DNA of 41,779 nucleotides from Aquificota bacterium (GTDB lineage: Bacteria; Thermosulfidibacterota; Thermosulfidibacteria; Thermosulfidibacterales; B14-G1). Shown here in pieces: positions 1-9,114 of this stretch (the first letter of the stretch is position 1; the number at the start of each line of letters is the position of its first letter). The translations under genes and the position numbers were made by a program. A model generated the notes under the pieces. It did not search any database, had not been told where the DNA came from, and saw nothing but the letters and a program-made list of their open reading frames with translations. The stretch is from positions 1 to 41,779 of the forward strand of contig WFSL01000024.1 in the NCBI GenBank assembly GCA_015486015.1, read 5' to 3'.

Positions 1-1878
1 GCCCATGAGGTGGCCAGTCTGCTCAGGGGGGGTGTAAGGCCTGAGGAGATTGGTGTCTTGGTGAGGGATATAGGTGAGTATAGGGCGGTGTTGGAGGAGG
101 CTTTTGATGTATGGGGCATTCCTTATAGGGTGAGTCAACACCCCGCCCTTGCCGAACATCCATTGGTGAACCTTGGGGTAATGCTTAGCCGGACTCGCTT
201 GGAGGACCTACCTGTGAGCAGGCTTGTTTCCTTGACCCTCTCTTCTTTTATACCGCTAGACCCACTCACTAAGAGTGAGGTGCTGAGATTGGTGGAGAGG
301 GTTCAGTATCTTGTGGGGATTGAGAGGTGGAGGGAGAGACTGAAGGGCTTAGGGGAGCTCCCAAGGGCAAGGGGATGGATACTCTCTACCCTAATCCCTG
401 CCTTAGAGGCCATTCCTCTAAGGGGGGAAGGTCGAGAGATCATAAAAGGACTCGACAATGCCTTGAGGTTGTTGGGGGTGGGTGTGGAGGGGGAAGAGGT
501 GCTTTCCCATTTATGGGAGGCCTTGCTCTCCATGGTGAGGGGTAAGGAGCTGGCTGGTGTCTCTCAGTTTACGCTGGAAGAATTCCTCATCAGCGCCTCG
601 GGGGTGTTGAGGGAATCCCACTACTCTCCGCCCCAGTTGAAGGGTGGTGTAACTATTATGGGGCTATTGGACGGGCGTCAGTCTGTCTTTCCCCATCTCT
701 TCTTTATGGGGCTTAGCCAAGAGGCCTTTCCATCCCAGGTCTATTCCGATCCCCTTTTGAGGGATGCGGACAGGGAGAGGATCAACAGGGCCTATGGTAG
801 GGTGATGCTCCCTCTTCAAGGTGAGCGGAGCTTATCCGAAGACCGGCTCCTATTCTATATAGGTTTCACCAGGGCAAGGGAGACCCTTCATTTGTCTTAC
901 AGTTGCAGGGATGACCAAGGGAGGCCCCTTCTGCCTTCCCCTTATCTACAAGAGCTTCTAAGGGGACTCACCCTAACCCCTGTTCAGGGCTCCCCTCCTC
1001 TACCAATGCCATTGGGTCCTGGCACCCATTTCGAGGCATCACCCGTGAGTGATGTCCCGTTGCCTCAAGCATTTACACCTACTCAATTGGAGACCTATGC
1101 CCACTGCCCCTGCGCCTTCTTCTTTCGGTATGTGTTGAAGGTGGAGCCCTTCCAAGTGCCCATGGAGGAGGCGCTGGCCACTCGCATTGGTGATCTGTAT
1201 CACGAGGTGCTCCAGCGGTATGGAGAGGCGAGGAGGCGTGGGGAAGGAGGGGGATTGAGGGAAAATCTGAGTCTTTTGGAAGGGTTGGCACGGGAGATCT
1301 TTCTCGAGTACCTGGAAGAGGGGAAAGTGGGTCATCAGGAGCTATTTAGGGCGGAGAGTGAACGGCACTTGGAGAATCTGAGGAATTTTGTACGCTGGGA
1401 GACAGAGCAAGAGGTTTCTCCTCCTTTAGCGGTGGAGAAACCATTGGAAGGGGAATTTGGGGGTCTTCATCTGAGGGGGAAACTGGACAGGGTCCAGATG
1501 ATGGATGGGGAGACGGGTATATGGGACTATAAGGTAAGCCAGGGGTACGATTACAGGGAGAGGGAAAGGAAAGGGCTCCTGTTTCAACCCCATATTTATG
1601 CCTATCTGTGGAGGCAAAAGGGTGGCTCCTGCTCCCAGTTCTGGTACCTCTTCCTTCCCCGCATTTTAGATCGTGGAGGGGGCATTTATAGGGCAAACGT
1701 TTCGGATGAGGCGATAAAGGGGCAGCTGAAGCGGGCGATTGAGCTGGTGAAGCACATGAAAGCTGGGTGTTTCTCTCCTTATTCCAAGGACATAGGGTTA
1801 GAGGAGGCAGGGGGAAAATGCCGTCACTGTCTGTATCGCCTCATTTGTAGGAGGGAGGATAAGGTTCTTGGGTGGTGA
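1..1878 (+). CDS. AddB-like helicase/nuclease subunit, 5' end cut off
   Basis: The open frame runs in from the window edge, so the N-terminus is missing; about 625 codons remain. It looks like the C-terminal half of an AddB-type subunit of a two-component double-strand-break repair helicase-nuclease. The middle holds a degenerate superfamily 1 helicase C-terminal region, with FYIGFTRARETLHL near residue 290. A PD-(D/E)XK nuclease follows, with GKLDR near 494 and WDYK near 507. Cysteines in YAHCPC near 365 and a C-x2-C-x5-C set near 607-616 match the split [4Fe-4S] cluster ligands known around AddB nuclease domains. It overlaps the next gene by 11 bases, as expected for an addBA pair. The family is clear; the AddB label rather than a generic PD-(D/E)XK nuclease is inferred from the cysteines and the partner gene. 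Confidence 0.85.
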   Translation, partial: AHEVASLLRGGVRPEEIGVLVRDIGEYRAVLEEAFDVWGIPYRVSQHPALAEHPLVNLGVMLSRTRLEDLPVSRLVSLTLSSFIPLDPLTKSEVLRLVERVQYLVGIERWRERLKGLGELPRARGWILSTLIPALEAIPLRGEGREIIKGLDNALRLLGVGVEGEEVLSHLWEALLSMVRGKELAGVSQFTLEEFLISASGVLRESHYSPPQLKGGVTIMGLLDGRQSVFPHLFFMGLSQEAFPSQVYSDPLLRDADRERINRAYGRVMLPLQGERSLSEDRLLFYIGFTRARETLHLSYSCRDDQGRPLLPSPYLQELLRGLTLTPVQGSPPLPMPLGPGTHFEASPVSDVPLPQAFTPTQLETYAHCPCAFFFRYVLKVEPFQVPMEEALATRIGDLYHEVLQRYGEARRRGEGGGLRENLSLLEGLAREIFLEYLEEGKVGHQELFRAESERHLENLRNFVRWETEQEVSPPLAVEKPLEGEFGGLHLRGKLDRVQMMDGETGIWDYKVSQGYDYRERERKGLLFQPHIYAYLWRQKGGSCSQFWYLFLPRILDRGGGIYRANVSDEAIKGQLKRAIELVKHMKAGCFSPYSKDIGLEEAGGKCRHCLYRLICRREDKVLGW

Positions 1879-4800
1879 TGAAGTTGTCTTCCTCAATTAC
1901 CTGAAAGAGTCAGGATTCACCATTCAGCAAAGGGAAGCTATCCTTTCTTCCGAAAACCTCATTGTGGAGGCAGGGGCAGGCACTGGCAAGACAAAGACTT
2001 TGGTAGCCCGTTACCTGCGTCATATCTTGGTGGATGGGCTTTCACCCCGAGAGGTGGTAGCCCTTACCTTCACAGAGAAGGCAGCCCAGGAGATGCGGGA
2101 AAGGGTGCAGGATCAGCTTCTCTGCTTTCGGGGCACCCGGCTATGGACGAGGGCCTCTGAGGCCCTCGAGATGATGGCTCAGGCTCCTATCAAGACCTTC
2201 CATGGATTTTCGTCATTTCTGCTTAGAGAATATCCCGTTGAAACGGGCGTTGATCCTTTGTTTTCTCTGATTGACGAGATGGGTGAGGCTATCCTCTTGG
2301 AGGAGGCTATAAATGGCTACCTTTCTAATCATCTTGGTGGGAAGGAGGTCACCACCCTGCTGGAGTATTTGAGCGTATTCCAGCTTAAGAGGGCTTTGAG
2401 GATCTTTTTTGACTCTGTGCTCCCGGTCCTGGACGAGGAGGCCTTAGAAGGTGATGCATTAATAGACCTCAGCGGTTCCTCTATCCCTCTCACCGAGGTG
2501 ATAGGGGAGATAAGGAAGGCGGTGGAAATGATTCCAGATGTGAGGGATCACCTCTCTCAAGGGCACTGTCTTAGTGTGTTCCCAAAGCTTCTATCCTCCT
2601 TAGAGACCTTGGACTATCTTCTAAGCCTCTTCGATGATGGGGAGGAGACCCTGAAGGTGCTTGTAAGGATGGCTAAGGAACTGGGTCGGTTCCCCAAGTG
2701 GGGCAGATGCAGGTATTTGGAAGAGCTGAAACGTTTGGGGGCACTCTCTCATCACTTGTGTCTTTGGCTGGAAAAGACCGTGGGGGAAGGATTTTATGGC
2801 TCTTTTTTAGCTGTTGTGAGGGGGGTACGGCGGGAGATAGAGGGATTGAAGGTAAGAGAAGGGGTACTTACCTTCTCAGATCTTCAGCAAAGGATGGTGG
2901 GGGCCTTAAGGAGAGACGGGACGCTGAGGGAAGAGATCAAGCGCCGGTTTCGTCGTGTGTTGGTGGATGAGTACCAAGACACCAACGAGCTTCAGAGGGA
3001 GATTGTTACCTATCTGTGTGAAGAAAAGGGGAGGTTTGCCAGGGATTATCGCCAGGCCTCGCTGGAGGAGGGAAAGCTCTTTATCGTGGGGGACCCCAAA
3101 CAGTCCATTTACGCCTTCAGGGGGGCAGATGTAGGGGTATACGCCAGGACCAAAAGGCAATTGGGAGAAGGAAGGGGCATGTATCTCACCCACTGTTTTC
3201 GCAGTGGAGAGGGGCTGGTCTCAAAGGCCAATGCTTTATTCAAGAGGATCTTCGAGGATGCATCCCCCCTGCTTGGTCCAGACTACATTGTTCCTTTTAC
3301 CCCCTTAAAGTCGGAGGCGCCTGGGGGGGAGCTGTGGGCGTGGTGGGTGGATGCAGGAATGGTCGTGGAGGAGGCATTGGCACGTATAGTGCTTAAACAA
3401 CGTGAGAAGGGATATAGGTGGGGCGACATAGGGGTGTTGGTGAGAAGGAACGCTACGGTGGTGCGCCTCTATCATAAATTTTTATCTCTTGGGATCCCTG
3501 TAGTCTCTTCCACTTCGGGAGGGCTCCTGGAGAGGAGGGAAATTCAGGATATCCTCCTCTATCTCAAGGCGCTGGATAATCCCGCCGATGACTACTCCAT
3601 TTTGGGTCTCCTCATTGCCCCATTTGTGGGTTTAGACCAGGGTACGGTCCTTGCCCTCTCCTCGAGCAGAGGGGAAGGCCAGGGGCTCTATGAGGCCTGG
3701 AGGAAGGCAGTGGAGGATGGGGCGTTTCCTGAGGAGAAGGTAAGGGCCCTTTCTCGGGCCTTTGAGGCCTTTGAGAGATTGAGGGTCCGCAAGGACCGGC
3801 TAAGCATTAATGGGCTTATTCAGGCAGTGGTGAGGGAGACGGGCTATGGATACTGGCTCTCCCAGCAACCTTATGGGGAGCAGGCCTTGGCCAATATTGA
3901 CGCCCTCTCCCGGCTGGCCTGGAGGTTTCAGAAAGGGCGGCTTTTTACCCTATCAGAATTTCTCATTTCTGTGGAGAATAGGGGGCTGCCCTCTAAGGAG
4001 GCCCCGGAGGAGGTAGAGGTGCAGGACGCCGTATCTATTCTCACTGTTCATGCTGCGAAGGGGTTGGAGTTTCCCGTGGTGATTTTGGGGGAAAGCTGGC
4101 TTTACCCACGGAAGGATCTGGCTCCTGTGCTCTATGATCACCAAGGGGGCTTCAGCCTTAAGATACCTATCCTGGATTTTAACCCTAAGTACCGATGTGT
4201 GCAGGCCCTAAAGGAGAATAAAAAGAGGGAAGAGGAGAAGAGGCTCCTCTACGTGGCATTTACCAGGGCTAAGCAAGAGCTTCACATACTCTTCAGGGAG
4301 GAGGGCAAAGGGGGAAGCTGGCAAGCCTGGCTTCTCAATGCTGGCATAGAAGGCATGGCGAGGAAAGGCTCGTGGGACCAGACACCTCAACTTGAGCCAA
4401 AGAAGGTGGAGCCAAGGGAGGTGGGACATTCAATTCCATCCCCTTTGGTGGGAGTTGCCCAGTCGGCATTGAGGGTGGAGGTGGTTAGGTTGCTTCCTGG
4501 AGAGATCTGCGATGGTAATCCCATCCTTGGATCCTTCTTCCACAAGGCCATGAAGGAGATAGGTCATCCTGGCGAGGCCTCTCGCTGGTATGACTTGCAC
4601 TCTGCCCTTCTGGCTGTCAGGGGGGTATCCCTCACCAAGAGAAGGTTTACCGCCAGGATGAGGGCCTACTTTAAAGGTGCCTTTTATAGGGATGTGATAG
4701 CACCAGCTGAAAAGGTTCTTAGGGAAGTGCCTTTGGAAGCCCCCTTTGGAAGACTGCTGGTGACGGGTAGGCCGGATGTGGTGGTGATCGGCCAAGATGG

Positions 4801-5062
4801 GGAGGTGATGGTGGGGGAGTACAAGTTGGAGGGGAGCCCCCTCCATAGGGAGAGGTTTGTGGATCAGTTGGCACTCTATTCATGGCTTGTGGAACAGTAC
4901 ATGGGTAAGTGGCCCCATGCTGCCTTTTTGTATTACATCCTTCCTGGCAAGTGGGAAAGGCTATCCGGAGAGGGACTCAGGGAAAGGGCCCTTGCCCTTT
5001 TGAATCAGGGGATTATAAATCTTACCCAAGAAGGGGATGACTCGGTGGGAGGAGAGGGATAA
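1868..5062 (+). CDS. AddA-like UvrD/Rep helicase-nuclease
   Basis: A 1064-residue superfamily 1A helicase with a C-terminal nuclease, likely the motor subunit that resects double-strand breaks with its upstream partner. Visible motifs in order: Walker A AGAGTGKT (residues 35-42) after the Q-motif glutamines, TFTEKAAQEMRERV (motif Ia), VDEYQDTNE (Walker B, near 366), VGDPKQSIYAFRGAD (motif III), HCFRSGEGL (motif IV), TVHAAKGLEFPVV (motif V) and YVAFTRAKQELHI (motif VI). HKAMKEIG near 893 fits the histidine of the HxxAM nuclease motif. GRPDVV near 968 and GEYKL near 983 are the PD-(D/E)XK core. The start is TTG at 1868, preceded by a purine-rich GGAGGATAAGG stretch; I see no better in-frame start. 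AddA or RecB are both possible names; the two-gene layout favours AddA. Confidence 0.88.
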   Translation: MGGDEVVFLNYLKESGFTIQQREAILSSENLIVEAGAGTGKTKTLVARYLRHILVDGLSPREVVALTFTEKAAQEMRERVQDQLLCFRGTRLWTRASEALEMMAQAPIKTFHGFSSFLLREYPVETGVDPLFSLIDEMGEAILLEEAINGYLSNHLGGKEVTTLLEYLSVFQLKRALRIFFDSVLPVLDEEALEGDALIDLSGSSIPLTEVIGEIRKAVEMIPDVRDHLSQGHCLSVFPKLLSSLETLDYLLSLFDDGEETLKVLVRMAKELGRFPKWGRCRYLEELKRLGALSHHLCLWLEKTVGEGFYGSFLAVVRGVRREIEGLKVREGVLTFSDLQQRMVGALRRDGTLREEIKRRFRRVLVDEYQDTNELQREIVTYLCEEKGRFARDYRQASLEEGKLFIVGDPKQSIYAFRGADVGVYARTKRQLGEGRGMYLTHCFRSGEGLVSKANALFKRIFEDASPLLGPDYIVPFTPLKSEAPGGELWAWWVDAGMVVEEALARIVLKQREKGYRWGDIGVLVRRNATVVRLYHKFLSLGIPVVSSTSGGLLERREIQDILLYLKALDNPADDYSILGLLIAPFVGLDQGTVLALSSSRGEGQGLYEAWRKAVEDGAFPEEKVRALSRAFEAFERLRVRKDRLSINGLIQAVVRETGYGYWLSQQPYGEQALANIDALSRLAWRFQKGRLFTLSEFLISVENRGLPSKEAPEEVEVQDAVSILTVHAAKGLEFPVVILGESWLYPRKDLAPVLYDHQGGFSLKIPILDFNPKYRCVQALKENKKREEEKRLLYVAFTRAKQELHILFREEGKGGSWQAWLLNAGIEGMARKGSWDQTPQLEPKKVEPREVGHSIPSPLVGVAQSALRVEVVRLLPGEICDGNPILGSFFHKAMKEIGHPGEASRWYDLHSALLAVRGVSLTKRRFTARMRAYFKGAFYRDVIAPAEKVLREVPLEAPFGRLLVTGRPDVVVIGQDGEVMVGEYKLEGSPLHRERFVDQLALYSWLVEQYMGKWPHAAFLYYILPGKWERLSGEGLRERALALLNQGIINLTQEGDDSVGGEG

Positions 5063-5133
5063 GGGTTTACGGAGATCTAAGGGGGCTTTCACCAAGTGAA
5101 AAGAGGGCATTAGAACGTCTCTATAGGAGGAGG

Positions 5134-6681
5134 ATGCCTCCTCAGGCCCTCATTACTCCTGAGGTAGCCAAGGCCTTGGCCCGTATTTCATGGGATCTCA
5201 ATCGCCAGTTGGCCATTCTGGTGGATCGCAAGGGGCATGTGCATCATGTGATCCTGGGGGATTATGCCTCCATTTTTATCCCCGATCTTTCCCAGTATAG
5301 GGTGGGACCTGGCAGCCTGAGGGGGCTAAGGTGCATTCATACGCACCTTAGCCAGGAGGGTGTTACCCAAGAGGACCTTTCTGACTTGGCGCTGTTGCGC
5401 CTTGATGCCATGGTGGTGCTGCAAGTGAGGGAGGGGCTCCCCAAAGGGGTGATTATGGCCTATCTCATGCCCCCAAATGGTGATGGGAAGCGCTATGGGG
5501 TAGAAGAGTGGAAACACCCCGCCCATGTAGGCCTCTCTTTCAGTGATTTCGTGAGGGAGCTGGAGGATGCTATTCATAGGTCCTTTACTGCGAGGGAGCT
5601 AAGGGGAGGGGAGGAGAGGGCTATCCTGATCAGCGTGACAAAGGAGGGAAAGTGGGAGGCCCAGCGTTCCATGAGGGAGCTGGAGGCCTTGGCCGCTTCT
5701 GCCAATGTAAGGGTTTTGGAGAGTGTGATACAACGGGTGAGTAAATACAACCCTGCCTCCCTCATAGGTAAGGGTAAGCTCAGGGAGATCATGGTCAAGG
5801 CCCTCCATTTGGGTGCGACGATGCTCATCTTTGACCAAGAGCTAAGTCCAGTTCAGGTGAACAGCATTGCTCGGATGGTGGATCTCAAGGTGATAGACCG
5901 GACCCAGCTTATCTTGGATATCTTTGCGAGCCGCGCTATGAGCAGGGTGGGCAAGATACAGGTGGAGCTAGCTCAGCTCCGATATCTCCTTCCACGTCTT
6001 GTGGGCAGAGGAACAGCAATGTCCAGGCTGATGGGAGGGATTGGTGGAAGGGGGCCAGGGGAGACTAAGTTGGAGGTGGATCGCAGGAGGGTGAAGGAGA
6101 GGATTTCTGCCTTAGAACGGCAGCTGAGGGAGCTGGAGAGGGGGCGTTGGGAGAGGAGGAAGGGGAGATTAAGAAGTGGGGTACCCGTGGTGTCCTTGGT
6201 GGGTTACACCAATGCGGGTAAGTCAACCCTCTTGAATCGCATCACCAAGGCCAGTGTCCTGGCCGGGGATCGTCTCTTTGCTACCCTGGATCCCACCAAC
6301 AGGAAAGCGATTCTTCCCGGTGGCACCCCCTGTGTCTTCTCTGACACTGTAGGCTTCATCAGACGGATGCCCGCTGATCTTAAGGCGGCTTTTAGGGCCA
6401 CCTTGGAGGAACTACAAGACGCTCATCTCATCCTTCATTTAGTGGACGCTGCGAGCCCTTATGCGTATGAGGAAGCGGCGGCAGTGGATGAGATGCTCCA
6501 GGAGCTGGGTTTGGATGATAAGCCAAGGATCGTGGTCTATAACAAGATTGACTTGCTTGAGGATGAGGACGCTTTACCCCCTCATGTCATAGCTGTGTCT
6601 GCCAAGAGAGGGGACTATATAGACCAGCTCCTTTCCATTATAGAGGAGAGGCTATTGCAAACTGCCTGCTGCAGTGCATGA
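5134..6681 (+). CDS. hflX: GTPase HflX
   Basis: A ribosome-associated GTPase that in other bacteria splits stalled or heat-stressed 70S ribosomes. The HflX domain contains the glycine-rich MGGIGGRGPGETKLEVDRRR segment near residue 300 and a coiled coil ending in RQLRELERGR. The G domain follows: G1 GYTNAGKST near 356, G3 DTVGFI, G4 NKID and G5 SAK. The ATG at 5134 is the first conventional start and follows AGGAGGAGG at a rather short spacing. However, the same frame stays open upstream to a stop ending at 5040 and encodes residues such as GDLRGLSP and ALERLYRRR that match the usual N-terminus of long HflX proteins. The only codon there resembling a start is ATA at 5059, directly after GGGAGGAGAGGG. 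The true protein may therefore be about 25 residues longer (see findings). Confidence 0.95.
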   Translation: MPPQALITPEVAKALARISWDLNRQLAILVDRKGHVHHVILGDYASIFIPDLSQYRVGPGSLRGLRCIHTHLSQEGVTQEDLSDLALLRLDAMVVLQVREGLPKGVIMAYLMPPNGDGKRYGVEEWKHPAHVGLSFSDFVRELEDAIHRSFTARELRGGEERAILISVTKEGKWEAQRSMRELEALAASANVRVLESVIQRVSKYNPASLIGKGKLREIMVKALHLGATMLIFDQELSPVQVNSIARMVDLKVIDRTQLILDIFASRAMSRVGKIQVELAQLRYLLPRLVGRGTAMSRLMGGIGGRGPGETKLEVDRRRVKERISALERQLRELERGRWERRKGRLRSGVPVVSLVGYTNAGKSTLLNRITKASVLAGDRLFATLDPTNRKAILPGGTPCVFSDTVGFIRRMPADLKAAFRATLEELQDAHLILHLVDAASPYAYEEAAAVDEMLQELGLDDKPRIVVYNKIDLLEDEDALPPHVIAVSAKRGDYIDQLLSIIEERLLQTACCSA

Positions 6682-6716
6682 GGTGTGGCAGGTATAACCT
6701 TCTTTATTTTAAGGGT

Positions 6717-7424
6717 TTATGTTAGAAGCTGCGGCAGCATGTTATCTATGATGAACACTGCTAAAATGTGAGATGCCCTTTCTACTTCCCATTTATCCCT
6801 TTCTCGTTTTCCTGCCATATTGCTTATTGCCCTCACTTCTATTAATGGTGTGCCATAGAAGGCTGCTACATGGGCGATAGCGGCACCCTCCATGTTTTCA
6901 CATAGCGCTTCAGGGTATAGCCTTTCCAGTTCAGCCGCTCGCTCTTGCATCCCAGTGATGGCTGAGAGGGTGATGAAAGGGCCTTTAGGTAAGCCAAGGT
7001 TTTGGGGAACGATGAGGGGGAACCGGTGGTAGATGGTGTTCCCTTTTTTGATCAGATAGGGTGTGCCCATGTCTAAAGGGGTTAGCCAGCCCTCCTCTGT
7101 CATGCAGCCCTCGTCTCCGTAGATCTCTTCTGTGGCCAAGGCCAGATCCAAGGGTTTGAGCCCCGAGGAGGGCATGGCTCCGGCCACGCCTGTGAGTAGT
7201 AATTGGGAGGGGCTCCACTTCTCTATGACCAGGGCCGTAGCAACAGCAGCATTCACCTTGCCTACGCCCATTTCCACCAGGAGAATCCTTTGGTCTTCCC
7301 ATTCCCCCAGCCAAACCCTTCGCCATGGCTCAGCCAGAAGCTCGGCCTCCAAGGACCTGGCCAGGGGCTCCAGCTCTTCCCATGTGGCGGCCAGTATAGC
7401 AAGGCTTCTCTCTTTGCTGTTCAA
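6717..7424 (-). CDS. mqnB: Futalosine hydrolase MqnB
   Basis: A 235-residue nucleoside phosphorylase-fold hydrolase. MqnB cleaves futalosine into hypoxanthine and dehypoxanthine futalosine in the alternative menaquinone pathway. Family marks seen are GVGKVNAAVATAL near residue 55, GVAGA near 79, EEIYGDEG near 99, TLSAITGMQERA near 155 and the ribose-binding CENMEGAAIAHVA near 175, followed by EVRAISN. These fit MqnB better than general MTA/SAH nucleosidases, which lack the CENMEGAA form. The start is TTG at 7424, with AGAGG six bases upstream; no ATG is available nearby. It is the last gene of a minus-strand run with the transporter and thioesterase, 93 bases after the transporter, and ends convergently 35 bases from hflX. 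Confidence 0.88.
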   Translation of the reverse strand: MNSKERSLAILAATWEELEPLARSLEAELLAEPWRRVWLGEWEDQRILLVEMGVGKVNAAVATALVIEKWSPSQLLLTGVAGAMPSSGLKPLDLALATEEIYGDEGCMTEEGWLTPLDMGTPYLIKKGNTIYHRFPLIVPQNLGLPKGPFITLSAITGMQERAAELERLYPEALCENMEGAAIAHVAAFYGTPLIEVRAISNMAGKRERDKWEVERASHILAVFIIDNMLPQLLT

Positions 7425-7517
7425 GATGCGCCTCTTCGTGGTCCGTGTTCCTCCAAGATAATTCTTGGTAAGCTTCAGAAGCAGTGTAACCGATCATTGA
7501 ACCAAGTTCCAGTATGA

Positions 7518-8453
7518 TTAAACCAGTTGTTCTTTGTGCTTATAGCGCCAATACCTATCTATGACACTGGCTATGGGCTGCTGACAGGCGATGGCTAAGG
7601 CTACAGGGAGGGTGGCCTGGGGGGGAAAGCCTGCCAGGGCCATGACCAGGGCGGCGCCGTTGTTCTTCATGCCCAGGTAGTAGGTGAGGGTGATCCTGCT
7701 CTTCGGTGGCAGCCTGAGGATCCGGCCCGTCATGCTGCCTGTGGCGTAAAAGAGTGAGACCTGGATAGCCATGACTCCCATGACCAGTGGGACCTGGAAG
7801 TTCAATGGTGTGCTCATGGCTGCTACAGAGGTATTGAGGACAATCATATAGAGCATACCTATTTTGGCTATTATGCCCATTGCAGGTTTCGCCTTGTCTG
7901 TGGGGTAAAGGTGATAGACCGTGAGGGCCAGGAGTGTGGGGAGAAGGACAGCCACAAAGAGCCTCTCTGCAAGGGGGAGCAGGGGGACATGGACACTTTT
8001 GCCTACGGTGAGCTTGAGGATTAGGGGGGCGGCAATGGGGATGAGGAGGACATGGGCCCCTACAGCTAAGATCCCCAGGGCCACGTCTCCTCCTGATATG
8101 CGGCTCCAGATGATGGTAGAGATGGCTGCCGGAGATGCAGCCACGCATAAGTGTCCCACCCTCCAAAGGGGATGATGAGGGTAGAAGAGGTGAGTAACGA
8201 CTAAGGCGATAAGTGGAAGTACGGTGAGCTGGATGAGGAGGGATAAGAGGAGAGGATAGAGGTGCTCCTGGGGATGGAGAAATGCTTGCCATGTGAGACC
8301 GAAGGTGGAGCAAAACATGATGGCGAAAAGCACCGGGGTGGCAGTCCACCCATAGTGGGGCATGAAGTAGCGGGTCAGATAGCCGATGGGGAAGGAGAGG
8401 GGGATGAGATAGATGAGGGCAGAGGCTAAGGCTTCATCTGCCTGCTGTATCAT
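7518..8453 (-). CDS. BASS-family (bile acid:Na+ symporter-like) transporter
   Basis: A 311-residue integral membrane protein with about nine to ten hydrophobic segments spread over its whole length. This is the usual size and topology of the bile acid:sodium symporter superfamily. Helpful stretches are FCSTFGLTWQAFL near residue 47, LCVAASPAAISTIIW near 102, where the AASPAA motif typifies a crossover helix, and YYLGMKNNGAALVMA near 259, where the conserved G-x-NN-x-ALV pattern is seen. Substrates in this superfamily range from pyruvate to pantoate and bile acids, so the cargo cannot be read from sequence. The ATG start overlaps the TGA of the upstream thioesterase gene in an ATGA arrangement, which implies translational coupling. 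Confidence 0.83.
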   Translation of the reverse strand: MIQQADEALASALIYLIPLSFPIGYLTRYFMPHYGWTATPVLFAIMFCSTFGLTWQAFLHPQEHLYPLLLSLLIQLTVLPLIALVVTHLFYPHHPLWRVGHLCVAASPAAISTIIWSRISGGDVALGILAVGAHVLLIPIAAPLILKLTVGKSVHVPLLPLAERLFVAVLLPTLLALTVYHLYPTDKAKPAMGIIAKIGMLYMIVLNTSVAAMSTPLNFQVPLVMGVMAIQVSLFYATGSMTGRILRLPPKSRITLTYYLGMKNNGAALVMALAGFPPQATLPVALAIACQQPIASVIDRYWRYKHKEQLV

Positions 8454-8914
8454 TCCTTAAGGAAGAAGGAGGGATTATCAAGCCCCTTAAGAAGCCGGTC
8501 CCATTCTGAATCTGGTAACGCTATGAACCTGGCCTCGGACTGAGCGCAAAGCCTGCCTTTGGAGTCCATCACTCGGGCAATAGCCACAAAGACGCGGTGC
8601 CTGGGTCTCTCCTTTACCCACCCTTCTACAGTGTAGGTGTCTCGGAGGGTGACAGGCCTATGGAACTTGACTTGCATGTCTGCGGTTACAGCGCACTTCT
8701 TGCCCTCTACAGCAATGGCCCACCACATAGCCTCATCCAAGAGCGTACAGACGATGCCCCCGTGAATAACGCCCTCAAAACCTGCGTACTCCACCCTGGG
8801 GAAGAAGGAAGCCCTTACCTTTTCTCCATCCCACTCCAAGGGAAGCGCCAACCCGAAAGGATTGTCTCTGCCGCACCCAAAGCATCCATGGTAAGAAGGT
8901 AGGGGTTCTGCCAT
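8450..8914 (-). CDS. PaaI-family hotdog thioesterase
   Basis: A 154-residue hotdog-fold protein of the PaaI/YigI-like group, which hydrolyses acyl-CoA thioesters in the cytoplasm. The family signature HGGIVCTLLDEAMWWA (near residue 51) carries the active-site glycines and the acidic residue of the long helix. The strand FHRPVTLRDTY and later ARVMDSKGRLCAQSEARFIAL complete the fold. An N-terminal CFGCGRDNPFGL segment contains a C-x2-C pair that is common in this subgroup. The ATG is well supported by GGGAGGTGA five bases upstream. It heads a three-gene minus-strand unit with a BASS transporter and mqnB. The physiological substrate is unknown. Confidence 0.85.
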   Translation of the reverse strand: MAEPLPSYHGCFGCGRDNPFGLALPLEWDGEKVRASFFPRVEYAGFEGVIHGGIVCTLLDEAMWWAIAVEGKKCAVTADMQVKFHRPVTLRDTYTVEGWVKERPRHRVFVAIARVMDSKGRLCAQSEARFIALPDSEWDRLLKGLDNPSFFLKE

Positions 8915-8980
8915 GGTTCACCTCCCAGTGATGTGGCCCTTTTGTTAGCACAGGGTATCATGGATGGGCAACGGTGGGAC

Positions 8981-9114
8981 TTACAAATGTGCTTCGATGG
9001 AGTAGAGGCCTGATGGTTTCTTGTTTCTCTTGTATACGCCTTTCACAGAGAAGGCCTTCCCAATAGCTTCTTCCCCTTGTTTTGATTGCCCTTACTCGTT
9101 ATAGATTTTTTCAT
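8981..9114 (-). other. Possible small or frameshifted reading frame
   Basis: On the minus strand, an ATG at 9114 opens a 23-codon frame (MKKSITSKGNQNKG then KKLLGRPSL) ending at 9043. The frame one base back is open from about 9095 to a TAA at 8981 and reads like coding sequence (KAFSVKGVYKRNKK, then SGLYSIEAHL). A -1 shift near the GGGG run at 9073-9076 would give about 44 residues. I see no Shine-Dalgarno sequence and recognise no family. It could be a small gene, a remnant, or chance purine-rich sequence in a divergent promoter region. Confidence 0.2.
9077..9105 (+). promoter_or_regulatory. Candidate promoter of rsmI
   Basis: TTGTTT (9077-9082) and TATAGA (9100-9105) are separated by 17 bases. 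The start codon at 9113 lies at the expected transcription start, so a leaderless message is possible; no Shine-Dalgarno sequence precedes the ATG. The -35 box is poor, so confidence is modest. Confidence 0.35.

Noticed and set aside
6696-6717. AACCTT...AAGGGTT hairpin between hflX and mqnB as a bidirectional terminator
   Set aside because: The stem is only six pairs with a G-T wobble, and the U-rich tract lies in the loop rather than after the stem.
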